Assembly (NCBI GenBank): GCA_041750975.1
Contig: JBGSYN010000014.1
Location: 1-14,231 of the forward strand
Direction: 5' to 3'
From: JBGSYN01 sp041750975
Lineage (GTDB): Bacteria; Pseudomonadota; Alphaproteobacteria; Geminicoccales; Geminicoccaceae
Length of the DNA: 14,231 bases
In this document: piece after piece, positions 1 to 6,867 of the stretch
Numbering within the stretch: position 1 is the stretch's first letter
Layout: the number at the start of each line of letters is the position of its first letter
The notes under the pieces: generated by a model
What the model was told of the DNA's origin: nothing
What the model saw: only the letters and a program-made list of their open reading frames with translations
Database searches by the model: none
Program-made: the position numbers and the translations under genes

Positions 1-1
1 G

Positions 2-661
2 GCCGGTGCCGAGGTGATGCTCGTGGCGCGAAGCTCGGGCGAGGTCGAGGCAGCCGCCTCGGCCATCCGAGATGCCGGAGGCACGGCCCGGGCCGCAACG
101 CTCGATGTCACGGATATCGACGCCATGAACGCGCTCGTTGGCGAAAACGGGCCCTTCCAGGTGCTGGTCAATAACGCCGGCACCAACCGCCCTGCGGGAC
201 TGCTCGATGTTACCGAAGCGGATTATGACGCGGTTGCAGAACTCAACGTCAAGGCCGCGCTCTTTACGGCGAAAGCCGTGGCGCAAGGCCTGATTGGCGC
301 CGGCCTTTCGGGCTCGATCATCAATATCTCGAGCCAGATGGGGCATGTCGGCGGGCCGAAGCGGAGTGTTTATTGCGCCACCAAGCACGCCGTCGAGGGC
401 TTCACCAAAGCCATGGCCTGGGAGCTCGGTGCGCACGGCATCCGCGTCAATACGATCTGCCCGACCTTCGTCCTGACGAGCATGACGCGGTCGACGTTCC
501 ACGATCCGGAAATGCGGAAGATGATCGAGGCCAAGATCGCGCTCGGCCGGGTCGGCGAAATCGAGGACGTCATGGGCGCTGTGCTCTATCTCGCCAGCGA
601 CGCCTCGGCGATGGTCACGGGCTCGGCGCTGATGGTCGATGGCGGCTGGACCGCCGCATGA
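2..661 (+). CDS. SDR-family NAD(P)-dependent oxidoreductase, 5' end cut off by window edge
   Basis: Short-chain dehydrogenase/reductase, a cytoplasmic Rossmann-fold enzyme that oxidises or reduces an alcohol/carbonyl with NAD(P). The reading frame is open from the first full codon, so the gene starts upstream; the glycine-rich cofactor motif (TGxxxGxG) and about 25-30 residues are missing. What remains is typical of a classical SDR of about 250 residues: the structural NNAG motif at 170-181, the catalytic serine in INISSQMG near 318-340, and the catalytic YxxxK with Tyr at 371-373 and Lys at 383-385, followed by IRVNTICP and the C-terminal MVTGSALMVDGGW that closes many 3-oxoacyl-ACP-reductase-like and polyol/sugar dehydrogenases. 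Its stop overlaps the next start (ATGA at 658-661), so it is translationally coupled to the LacI-type regulator. The substrate cannot be read from the sequence; the context suggests a step in the catabolic pathway encoded downstream. Confidence 0.93.
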   Translation, partial: AGAEVMLVARSSGEVEAAASAIRDAGGTARAATLDVTDIDAMNALVGENGPFQVLVNNAGTNRPAGLLDVTEADYDAVAELNVKAALFTAKAVAQGLIGAGLSGSIINISSQMGHVGGPKRSVYCATKHAVEGFTKAMAWELGAHGIRVNTICPTFVLTSMTRSTFHDPEMRKMIEAKIALGRVGEIEDVMGAVLYLASDASAMVTGSALMVDGGWTAA

Positions 662-1680
662 AGATCTCGGTGACCTCGAGCGATGTCGCAAGACAGGCGG
701 GGGTGTCGCAATCGGCCGTGAGCCGGGTCTTCACCAAGGGCGCCAGCGTCAGCCCCGAAATGCGCGCCAAGGTCATGCGGGCGGCCCATCAGCTCGGCTA
801 CTGGCCGAATGCCCTCGCCCGCTCGCTGATCACGCAGCGCTCCAAACTCATCGGCATCGCGCTGGCCTATCTCGACAATCAATACTACCCGATGGCGCTC
901 GAGAAACTGACGCGGCGGCTGCAGGACCGGGGCTTTCACACCATGGTCTTCATCGCCCAGAACAAGCAACCTGCGGACGAAATCGTCGGCACCTTTCTCG
1001 AATATCAGGTCGACGGCGTGATCCTCGCCTCGGTCTCGCTCTCCTCCAAATGGGCGGTCGCCTGCGAGCGCGCCGGAGTTCCGGTGGTGCTGTTCAATCG
1101 CAGCCAGGACGAGCCGGATACGATGGCCGTAACGTCCGACAATGTCGCTGGCGGACGTTTGGCGGCAAGGTTCCTTGCAGCAGGCGGCCATAGGCGGATT
1201 GCGTATCTCGCCGGCTGGGATGGTGCGTCCACCCAGCGCGACCGGGAGGCGGGCTTCCTCGCGGGGCTGGGGGCGGCGGGTGTGCGCTTGTTCGACCGTG
1301 CTCCGGGCGAGTTCAATCGGGAGCGGGCGCAGGAAGCCGCGCGACATTTGTTCGATCGGCCGGCGGATCAAAGGCCCGACGCCCTCTTCGTCTGCAACGA
1401 CCATATGGCGATCGCCGCCCTCGAGGTCATTCGCCATGAACTCGGCCTGCGCGTGCCGGAGGATGTGTCGGTCGTGGGATATGACGATGTGCCTGAAGCT
1501 GCCTGGCCGTCCTATGCCCTGACGACCGTGCGCCAGCCGGTCAATCGCATGGTCGAGACGACGGTTCGCGTGCTGCTGGCCCGGATCGAGGACCCAACCG
1601 CGGCACGCGAGCAGATCCGGATCGAGGGCCCCTTGATCGTCCGGCGCTCGGCACGCATTCCAGAGGGAGGCATATGGTGA
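658..1680 (+). CDS. LacI-family transcriptional regulator
   Basis: DNA-binding repressor of the LacI/GalR family, 340 residues, the normal length. Residues 5-25 form the helix-turn-helix (TSSDVARQAGVSQSAVSRVF), residues 50-59 (PNALARSLIT) the hinge helix that inserts in the minor groove, and residues 62-330 the periplasmic-binding-protein-like effector domain, with family hallmarks such as VDGVIL at 118-123, FVCNDHMAIAALE at 244-256 and EDVSVVGYDDVPEA at 268-281. The ATG at 658 overlaps the SDR stop and places the HTH at the very N-terminus, so it is preferred over the much longer open frame upstream. The gene sits second in the cluster and overlaps the next gene by 7 bp, which suggests autoregulation of its own operon by a pathway metabolite. 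No convincing LacI-type operator was found in the window; it would lie upstream of the SDR gene. Effector unknown. Confidence 0.95.
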   Translation: MKISVTSSDVARQAGVSQSAVSRVFTKGASVSPEMRAKVMRAAHQLGYWPNALARSLITQRSKLIGIALAYLDNQYYPMALEKLTRRLQDRGFHTMVFIAQNKQPADEIVGTFLEYQVDGVILASVSLSSKWAVACERAGVPVVLFNRSQDEPDTMAVTSDNVAGGRLAARFLAAGGHRRIAYLAGWDGASTQRDREAGFLAGLGAAGVRLFDRAPGEFNRERAQEAARHLFDRPADQRPDALFVCNDHMAIAALEVIRHELGLRVPEDVSVVGYDDVPEAAWPSYALTTVRQPVNRMVETTVRVLLARIEDPTAAREQIRIEGPLIVRRSARIPEGGIW

Positions 1681-2645
1681 AAGGCTTCGATCCGAAGTTT
1701 TCGGACCCCACCGATTACATCCTCGGGATTACCAAGGAGATCTGGGAGGATCGGGGTGTCGACCGCATCCGAACCTATTATTCCGAGCGCGGGCCGGTGC
1801 GCTCGGCGGCCGGAATCGTCGTCGGCAGCCGTGCGGTGATCGCCGCCACCATGGCCACACTCGCAGAATTCCCGGATCGCACCCTGCTCGGCGAAGACGT
1901 GATCTGGTCGGAGGACGGCGATGACGGTTTTCTCTCCTCGCATCGGCTGTTATCGACCGCAACGCACGCCCGAGCCGGCATCTATGGCGAGGCAAGCGGC
2001 ACGAACCTGCGCTATCGGATCATCGCCGACTGCGCCTGCCGTGCCAATCAGGTCTATGACGAATGGCTGGTGCGCGATCAGGGTGCGGTGGTTCGCCAGC
2101 TCGGGATCGAACCGAAAATTTATGCCGCCCAACGGATCGAAGCCGAAGGCGGCGCGGAGCATGCGGCGTGTCCGTTCATGCCCGATCTGGATGTCGACGG
2201 CGGCTATCATGGCCGCGGTAACGACCATCCGACCGGACAGCGCTATGCCGAACTTCTGACCCGGATCATGAATGCAGAGATGCGCGTCATTCCGGAAGCT
2301 TACGACCGGGCGGCCAACCTTGACCTGCCGGGAGGTATCGCCGCTTTCGGCCATGAGGGGGCGGACCGGTTCTGGATGGGCCTGCGCGCCGCGTTGGCGA
2401 ATGCCGAATTCACGCTTGAGCACATCATCGGTCGGGATGATCCGATGCTGCCGCCGCGCGCCGCCTGCCGCTGGAGTCTCACCGGCAAGCATGAAGGCGC
2501 CGGCATGTTCGGGCCGGCCTCCGGCGCCGATCTTCATATCATGGGCATGAGCCATGCCGAATTCGGGCCACGGGGTCTGAGGCGGGAATGGATCTTGTTC
2601 GACGAGACCGCGATCTGGAAGCAGATCCTTCTGAAAACGGGATGA
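1674..2645 (+). CDS. NTF2/SnoaL-like protein with two fold repeats, function unknown
   Basis: Cytoplasmic protein of 323 residues that I place in the NTF2/SnoaL superfamily. Residues about 10-150 read as one alpha+beta barrel unit: a helical start (DYILGITKEIWEDRG, IRTYYSE), then GIVVGSRAVIAATMATLAEFPDRTLLGEDVIW, a typical SnoaL/ester-cyclase pattern. Residues about 185-320 look like a second unit, with RYAELLTRIMNAEMRVI, an acidic strand region and closing IMGMSHAEFGPRGLRREWILFDETAIWKQIL, again typical of SnoaL-like polyketide cyclases. Single-domain members have about 130-150 residues, so this is a tandem fusion. The start ATG at 1674 has a purine-rich Shine-Dalgarno (GAGGGAGG, about 1663-1670), and the gene overlaps the end of lacI by 7 bp. 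Members act as cyclases, dehydratases, isomerases or ligand binders, so the exact reaction is open; co-transcription implies a role in the same pathway. Confidence 0.8.
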   Translation: MVKGFDPKFSDPTDYILGITKEIWEDRGVDRIRTYYSERGPVRSAAGIVVGSRAVIAATMATLAEFPDRTLLGEDVIWSEDGDDGFLSSHRLLSTATHARAGIYGEASGTNLRYRIIADCACRANQVYDEWLVRDQGAVVRQLGIEPKIYAAQRIEAEGGAEHAACPFMPDLDVDGGYHGRGNDHPTGQRYAELLTRIMNAEMRVIPEAYDRAANLDLPGGIAAFGHEGADRFWMGLRAALANAEFTLEHIIGRDDPMLPPRAACRWSLTGKHEGAGMFGPASGADLHIMGMSHAEFGPRGLRREWILFDETAIWKQILLKTG

Positions 2646-2650
2646 GGGGA
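2645..2650 (+). promoter_or_regulatory. Ribosome-binding site of the bicupin gene
   Basis: AGGGGA lies 5 nt before the ATG at 2656 and overlaps the stop codon of the preceding gene (TGA at 2643-2645). It fixes the bicupin start and shows independent initiation within the operon. Confidence 0.6.
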
Positions 2651-2655
2651 TAGCG

Positions 2656-3636
2656 ATGACACCTGAGGAAATGGAACAGCGCGTGGTTCGCTACGGCGAT
2701 CTGAAGCCATGCCGGACGGCCTTCATCGACGCCCATACACCCGGCTCGGATCAGAAGGAAAATTTCACGATCATCGGCGCCGGCGTTTCCGAAAGTGCCG
2801 ATCAGCATGTTCACATCAAGGAAACGCCCGGCTTCAATATCGGTGCTGCCGGCCAGCCGCCGCACTGCCGCAATTCGATGCACTCGCACCGAACCGCCGA
2901 AGTTTTCTTCGTCCACAAGGGCCGATGGCGCTTTTTCTGGGGCCGATACGGCAAGGCCGGCGAGGTCGTTCTCGAGGAGGGCGATCTTTTCGATATCCCG
3001 ACGGGTATTTTCCGGGGCTTCGAGAATATCGGCGAGGATTATGGCATGATCATGGCGATCCTCGGCGGCGATGATGCAGGCGGCGGCGTTATCTGGGCGC
3101 CTCACGTCATCGAGGACGCCAAGGACCATGGCCTGGTGCTCGCCGAGACCGGCAAGCTATACGATACCAAGCTAGGCCAACGCCTGCCCCAGGGGGTGCA
3201 GCCGATGCCCCTTTTAGACGAGGACCAACTCGCAAAATTTCCCGAGACTCCGGCCCAGGATGTCGTTCCCCACTACGTCAAACGCTATTGGGACATGGTA
3301 GCACTCGCCGCCAGGTCGCCGGCGCGCGTGATCGGAACCGGCGATGACGGAACCGTGCCGATGATCCGCGACCGCACCGGCTTCGAGGTCGAATTCCTGC
3401 GGGCGGGACAGGAGCAGGAAGGCAAGGCCTATAGCACCGACCGGCATGAGGTGCTGCTGGTGCATCGCGGGCATTGGCGCCTTGACTGGCCCGGGGGAAC
3501 CATCACCCTGGCGCCCGGCGACACCTGCGCCGTGCCGCCCGGTCTCGAACGCTCGATCGGAACAACGATGGGTGGCGAGACAGCACTCTTTCTCGTACGC
3601 AATACCGATGATTCCGCAGGCCTGACGCGGCATTAG
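2656..3636 (+). CDS. Bicupin protein, putative metal-dependent dioxygenase or isomerase
   Basis: Cytoplasmic double-cupin protein, 326 residues. The first cupin carries HSHRTAEVFFVHKGRW, giving the ligands His76, His78 and Glu82 of motif 1, and GDLFDIPTGIFRGFEN (109-124) as motif 2. In motif 2 the usual fourth ligand His is Arg120, so the site looks like three-ligand HHE. The second cupin (about 235-315) keeps the barrel pattern, with RHEVLLVHRGHWRL and APGDTCAVPPGLERS, but lacks the HxH pair, so it is probably structural. The sheet pattern resembles bicupins of the gentisate dioxygenase/quercetinase type, but these include isomerases and binding proteins, so no reaction is claimed. It starts 10 bp after the NTF2-like gene and ends 5 bp before the methyltransferase gene, so it belongs to the same operon. 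Confidence 0.85.
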   Translation: MTPEEMEQRVVRYGDLKPCRTAFIDAHTPGSDQKENFTIIGAGVSESADQHVHIKETPGFNIGAAGQPPHCRNSMHSHRTAEVFFVHKGRWRFFWGRYGKAGEVVLEEGDLFDIPTGIFRGFENIGEDYGMIMAILGGDDAGGGVIWAPHVIEDAKDHGLVLAETGKLYDTKLGQRLPQGVQPMPLLDEDQLAKFPETPAQDVVPHYVKRYWDMVALAARSPARVIGTGDDGTVPMIRDRTGFEVEFLRAGQEQEGKAYSTDRHEVLLVHRGHWRLDWPGGTITLAPGDTCAVPPGLERSIGTTMGGETALFLVRNTDDSAGLTRH

Positions 3637-3641
3637 AACCT

Positions 3642-4781
3642 ATGACCAGAATCCTGACTACTCATGTCGGCTCGCTGCCCCGCAGCCAGGACGTGGTCGA
3701 TTTTATTTTCAAGCGCGAACGGGGCGAGCCCTATAACGGGGCGGCGTTCGATGCCTGCATGCGGCAAGCCTGCGCCGCCACCGTCAAAAAGCAGGCAGAA
3801 GCCGGCATCGATATCGTCTCCGATGGTGAAACCTCGAAGATCTCCTACGCTACCTATGTCAAGGATCGTTATACCGGTTTCGACGGCGACAGCCCGCGCA
3901 ACGCCCCCGCCGATCTCAAACTGTTTCCGAGTTTCCTCGAGCGCATCGCCCAGTCGGGTGGCACACCACAATATTCAAGACCAAACTGCATCGAGCGGGT
4001 GGTACCCAAGCCAGAAAGCTTGGATCTTCGGAGCGATATCACCAATCTAAAACGCTCGATCAAAGATTGCGGCCGGGATGTGCGGGGCTTCATGAACGCT
4101 GCCTCGCCCGGCGTCATCTCACTGTTCCTGCCGAACCGGTTTTATCCTTCTCGCGACGACTATCTCGAAGCTTTGGCCGAAGCGATGAAGGAGGAATACG
4201 AGACGATCGTCGCTTCCGACCTCGATCTGCAGCTCGACTGCCCGGATCTCGCCTTGTCCCGCCACATGCTGTTCACGGATCTCAGCGATGATGAGTTTGT
4301 CAAAATCGCAGAAAAACATGTCGAGGTTTTGAACCACGCATTGCGCGACGTGCCGGCCTCGAAAGTCCGGTTGCATATCTGCTGGGGCAATTATGAGGGC
4401 CCGCATGTCTGCGATATCGCCATGGCCAAAGTCTTTCCGGTCCTGATGAAGGCCAAGGCTCGCTACCATCTGTTCGAGACCTCGAACCCCCGCCACGGCC
4501 ATGAATGGCGGATCTTCAGCGAGCGTCGCTCGGAGATCCCAGGCGACAAGGTGCTGGTGCCGGGGGTGATCGATTCGACCACCAACTTCGTCGAGCATCC
4601 GGAACTCGTGGCCGAGCGTATCGGACGGTTCCTCGACATCGTCGGGGCCGAGCGTGTCATCGCCGGCTCCGATTGCGGCTTCGGCACCTTCGCGGGCTTC
4701 GGCGCGGTCGATCCCGTGATTGCCTACGCCAAGCTCAAAAGCCTCGCGGAAGGCGCCGCATTGGCCTCAACGAGGCTCTGA
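3642..4781 (+). CDS. MetE C-terminal-domain-like zinc methyltransferase (cobalamin-independent methionine synthase-like)
   Basis: Protein of 379 residues corresponding to only the catalytic C-terminal half of MetE (full MetE is about 750 residues). The N-terminus has the THVGSLPR motif (7-14). The zinc ligands are all visible: His245 and Cys247 in HICWGNYEGPH, Glu279 in FETSNPRHGHE, and Cys345 in GSDCGFGTF; these line up with His641, Cys643, Glu665 and Cys726 of E. coli MetE. Family members activate a thiol on zinc for alkyl transfer: methionine synthesis from homocysteine, epoxyalkane:coenzyme M transfer, or removal of methyl groups from xenobiotics. Being inside a catabolic operon with no other methionine gene, it more probably handles a methyl or alkyl group from the imported compound than housekeeping methionine synthesis; that is an inference. 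It starts 5 bp after the bicupin stop without a visible Shine-Dalgarno, so translation is probably coupled. Acceptor thiol unknown. Confidence 0.88.
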   Translation: MTRILTTHVGSLPRSQDVVDFIFKRERGEPYNGAAFDACMRQACAATVKKQAEAGIDIVSDGETSKISYATYVKDRYTGFDGDSPRNAPADLKLFPSFLERIAQSGGTPQYSRPNCIERVVPKPESLDLRSDITNLKRSIKDCGRDVRGFMNAASPGVISLFLPNRFYPSRDDYLEALAEAMKEEYETIVASDLDLQLDCPDLALSRHMLFTDLSDDEFVKIAEKHVEVLNHALRDVPASKVRLHICWGNYEGPHVCDIAMAKVFPVLMKAKARYHLFETSNPRHGHEWRIFSERRSEIPGDKVLVPGVIDSTTNFVEHPELVAERIGRFLDIVGAERVIAGSDCGFGTFAGFGAVDPVIAYAKLKSLAEGAALASTRL

Positions 4782-4794
4782 CACCTGATCGCAA

Positions 4795-4804
4795 CCAGAT
4801 CTGG
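4795..4804. other. Perfect 10-bp palindrome CCAGATCTGG in the intergenic spacer
   Basis: A perfect palindrome lies 13 bp after the methyltransferase stop, in the only sizeable gap of the operon. It could be an operator half or chance; no matching second copy was seen. Confidence 0.3.
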
Positions 4805-4826
4805 CATGGTATTCGCTTGTTGGGGT

Positions 4827-4878
4827 GGCTAGGCCCGAGCTTGCGAGCGCCAACCAGTCAGCCCGGGCCCCTTGAGCC
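4827..4878 (+). other. Bulged RNA hairpin in the spacer before the transporter genes
   Basis: GGCT (4827-4830) can pair with AGCC (4875-4878), and GGCCCG (4832-4837) with CGGGCC (4864-4869), with a small internal bulge. No U-run follows, so it is not a classical terminator. It may mark transcript processing or protect the 5' end of a transporter message. The spacer 4782-4900 otherwise holds no gene and no convincing promoter. Confidence 0.35.
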
Positions 4879-4887
4879 AATGCACCC

Positions 4888-4894
4888 AAGGAGG
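4888..4894 (+). promoter_or_regulatory. Strong ribosome-binding site of the substrate-binding protein
   Basis: AAGGAGG lies 6 nt before the ATG at 4901. It is the best Shine-Dalgarno in the window and decides the start against the in-frame ATG at 4880 and the long upstream open frame. High translation suits a periplasmic binding protein, which is needed in excess over the membrane parts. Confidence 0.75.
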
Positions 4895-4900
4895 GGTCTT

Positions 4901-5956
4901 ATGTGCGATCATGATGGCAACCGCAACTTTCCAAGCCTTTCGGGCATCGATCTCAATCGTCGGAGTGTGCTCAAGGGTGCTGCAGCGGGTGCGATGAGCC
5001 TGAGCATTGCCGGTGCCTGGCCGCATGGCGCCCATGCGGCCTCGACGGTGACGTCGACCCATGGCACGGGGTTCTGCAATCTGCCGCTATTTCTCAGTCA
5101 TGCCCGCCAGACCGCCAAGGCCGACGGTCTGACGCTCGAATTCGTCAACACACCAACCTTTGCGGAGCATGTGACCTTTCTGGGCGCTGGCCTGGTCGAC
5201 GTCGGCGTGCTTCCCTATACGAGTTTTGTCGCCCTCTATGATGCCGGGGCGCCGGTCAAGATCGTCTCCGGGTCCGGTATCGAGGGGTGCGCGATCGTCA
5301 GCCAGCCGGGCCTCGACACCGCGGAAAAGCTGAAGGGCAAGACCCTCGGCACGTTCCAGCTCGATACGCTTGAGGTGCTGCCCTATGATTGGCTCAAGGC
5401 GAAGGGCGTCGATTTCAAGGACGTCAACGTTCGCTACATGGGCAACACGCCCGAGGCCGTCGAAGCCTTCAAGGCGGGCGCTCTCGACTGGATCTGCACG
5501 ATCGAGCCCTATGCCTCGGCACTCCTCGAGGATGTCGAGGGTAGCCATCTACTCTCCGACGGGCAGGACATCTACGGCGCCAACTACACGGATTGCGTCT
5601 TGTGTGTGCGCGACAGCCTGATCGCCGAGAACCCCGATGCGATCAAGGCCTTGATCAAGGCGATGATGATTTCGCAACTGGCGTTCGAACAGGATCCCGG
5701 GCCGGTGCTCGAGGAAGTCGTCGGGACCTATTACAAGACCTCCATGGAGAATGCCGTGATCGGCAGCACCAAGCAGCCGCCGATGGTCGATCAACGGATG
5801 AACACCGACTTCATTCTTGATCGTACCGGCAGCCTGATCGAGATGGGCTATATCAACCAGAAGCCCGGGGCCGATGCCATCGACTGGAGCATGCTCGAGG
5901 AAGTCATCGCGGAAAATCCCGAGATCTACGCGCAACTGGCCTACAAGTCCTCCTGA
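4901..5956 (+). CDS. Periplasmic substrate-binding protein of a NitT/TauT-type ABC importer
   Basis: Solute-binding component of an ABC importer, 351 residues, NMT1/THI5-like fold as in nitrate, sulfonate, taurine and pyrimidine-precursor binders. The N-terminus carries a twin-arginine signal: Arg20-Arg21 in LNRRSVLKG, a small-residue hydrophobic stretch, and a likely AHA cleavage site at 44-46, so export is by the Tat route to the periplasm. The mature part shows class features such as GLTLEFVNTP, FLGAGLVDVGVLPYTSFVALYDAGAPVKIVSGS, LKGKTLGTFQLDTLEV and AFKAGALDWICTIEPYASALL. The ligand cannot be predicted from these. The start is set by the AAGGAGG at 4888-4894. The stop overlaps the permease start by one base (TGATG). 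A 119-bp spacer separates it from the methyltransferase gene. Operon company suggests it delivers the compound that the neighbouring enzymes degrade. Confidence 0.92.
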   Translation: MCDHDGNRNFPSLSGIDLNRRSVLKGAAAGAMSLSIAGAWPHGAHAASTVTSTHGTGFCNLPLFLSHARQTAKADGLTLEFVNTPTFAEHVTFLGAGLVDVGVLPYTSFVALYDAGAPVKIVSGSGIEGCAIVSQPGLDTAEKLKGKTLGTFQLDTLEVLPYDWLKAKGVDFKDVNVRYMGNTPEAVEAFKAGALDWICTIEPYASALLEDVEGSHLLSDGQDIYGANYTDCVLCVRDSLIAENPDAIKALIKAMMISQLAFEQDPGPVLEEVVGTYYKTSMENAVIGSTKQPPMVDQRMNTDFILDRTGSLIEMGYINQKPGADAIDWSMLEEVIAENPEIYAQLAYKSS

Positions 5957-6867
5957 TGGCGACGACAATCGCGAGGCCCCACAAAGAGGGGGAGGCATCC
6001 CCCTCTTTGTCGGTCCGGATCGCCGACCGCTGGCGGCAATTTGCGCCCTCGGTCGGCTGGACCATCGTTTCCGTCGGCATGTTCGCGCTGATTTGGGAAT
6101 TTCTCTGGCTGGTCGGTCTCGCCGATCCCAAACTGCTGCCGCCGCCGCACATTTTCATGGGCGACATTGCCGGTCAGGCGAAGAACTTCAACACCGCCCA
6201 ACGCTGGCAGATCGGCGCCGACGCATCGGCGGGACCTTCCCCTGAGATGGCCGTCGTCATCACCATCCTGTCATCGACGATGCGCGTCATTGCGGGCCTG
6301 TTCTTGGCTGCCATGGTCTCGATCACCGTGGGGGCCGCGATCCGCTACTGGAAGCTAATGGGCAACCTGACGCTGCCGACGATCACGCTGCTCGCACCGG
6401 TGTCACCCATCGCCTGGCTGCCGGTGGCGATCTTCATCTTCGGCATCGGCGACGCCCCGGCGATCTTCATGGTGTTCATCGCGCTCTTCTTCACCATGAC
6501 TTTGGCGACGATCACCCAGATCGACAGTGTCAACAAAAACTACATCAACGTGGCCCGGACGATGGGCGCCAGCAAACGCCAGATCTATACGCGCGTCATC
6601 CTTCCGGCGATTCTGCCTGGGCTTCTGGTCGTGCTGCGTCTCAATCTTTTTGGCGCCTGGATGGTGGTCCTGATCGCCGAAGCGACCGGTGTCGGCTATG
6701 GCCTTGGCCAGGTCATCATGCTGGCACGCAATACTTTCAACCCGGGCCTAGTGTTCTTCACCATCGTGCTGATCGGCTTGACGGGCTTTACCTTCGACTT
6801 TGCCTTGAGGATGGTCCAGCAACGGGTGCTCTATTGGATCCCCAAGGGACAGGGGAGCCTCGGATGA
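5956..6867 (+). CDS. Permease of NitT/TauT-type ABC importer
   Basis: Inner-membrane subunit, 303 residues, BPD_transp_1 family (SsuC/TauC-like). About six membrane segments are visible, near residues 35-55, 98-128, 138-163, 166-188, 223-245 and 262-285. The EAA loop that docks onto the ATPase is at about 198-220 (NVARTMGASKRQIYTRVILP). The chosen ATG overlaps the binding-protein stop (TGATG) and has no Shine-Dalgarno, so initiation probably depends on re-initiating ribosomes. An odd feature is a perfect 12-bp inverted repeat in codons 9-19. A TTG at 6007, preceded by a GGGGGAGG inside that hairpin, is an alternative start that would remove only the unconserved 17-residue head. The gene overlaps the ATPase gene by 4 bp. 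Function as the translocation path with its two neighbours is well supported; the start is less certain. Confidence 0.92.
   Translation: MATTIARPHKEGEASPSLSVRIADRWRQFAPSVGWTIVSVGMFALIWEFLWLVGLADPKLLPPPHIFMGDIAGQAKNFNTAQRWQIGADASAGPSPEMAVVITILSSTMRVIAGLFLAAMVSITVGAAIRYWKLMGNLTLPTITLLAPVSPIAWLPVAIFIFGIGDAPAIFMVFIALFFTMTLATITQIDSVNKNYINVARTMGASKRQIYTRVILPAILPGLLVVLRLNLFGAWMVVLIAEATGVGYGLGQVIMLARNTFNPGLVFFTIVLIGLTGFTFDFALRMVQQRVLYWIPKGQGSLG
5981..6010 (+). repeat. Perfect 12-bp inverted repeat (strong RNA hairpin) at the binding-protein/permease junction
   Basis: The left arm ACAAAGAGGGGG (5981-5992) and the right arm CCCCCTCTTTGT (5999-6010) are exact reverse complements around the 6-nt loop AGGCAT. 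It lies 24 bp after the binding-protein stop and within the first 20 codons of the permease. It should fold strongly in mRNA. A plausible role is to stabilise the upstream binding-protein transcript against 3' exonucleases or to lower permease/ATPase output; no U-tract follows, so full termination is unlikely. Confidence 0.75.

Noticed and set aside
586..1437. Minus-strand open frame of 283 codons opposite lacI
   Set aside because: Composition is that of a reverse-complement shadow, no domain, and no Shine-Dalgarno at its start; lacI is unmistakable.
4505..4900. Upstream extension of the binding-protein reading frame into the methyltransferase gene
   Set aside because: The extension overlaps a well-supported gene in another frame, has no signal-like sequence, and the strong AAGGAGG plus the Tat signal fix the start at 4901.
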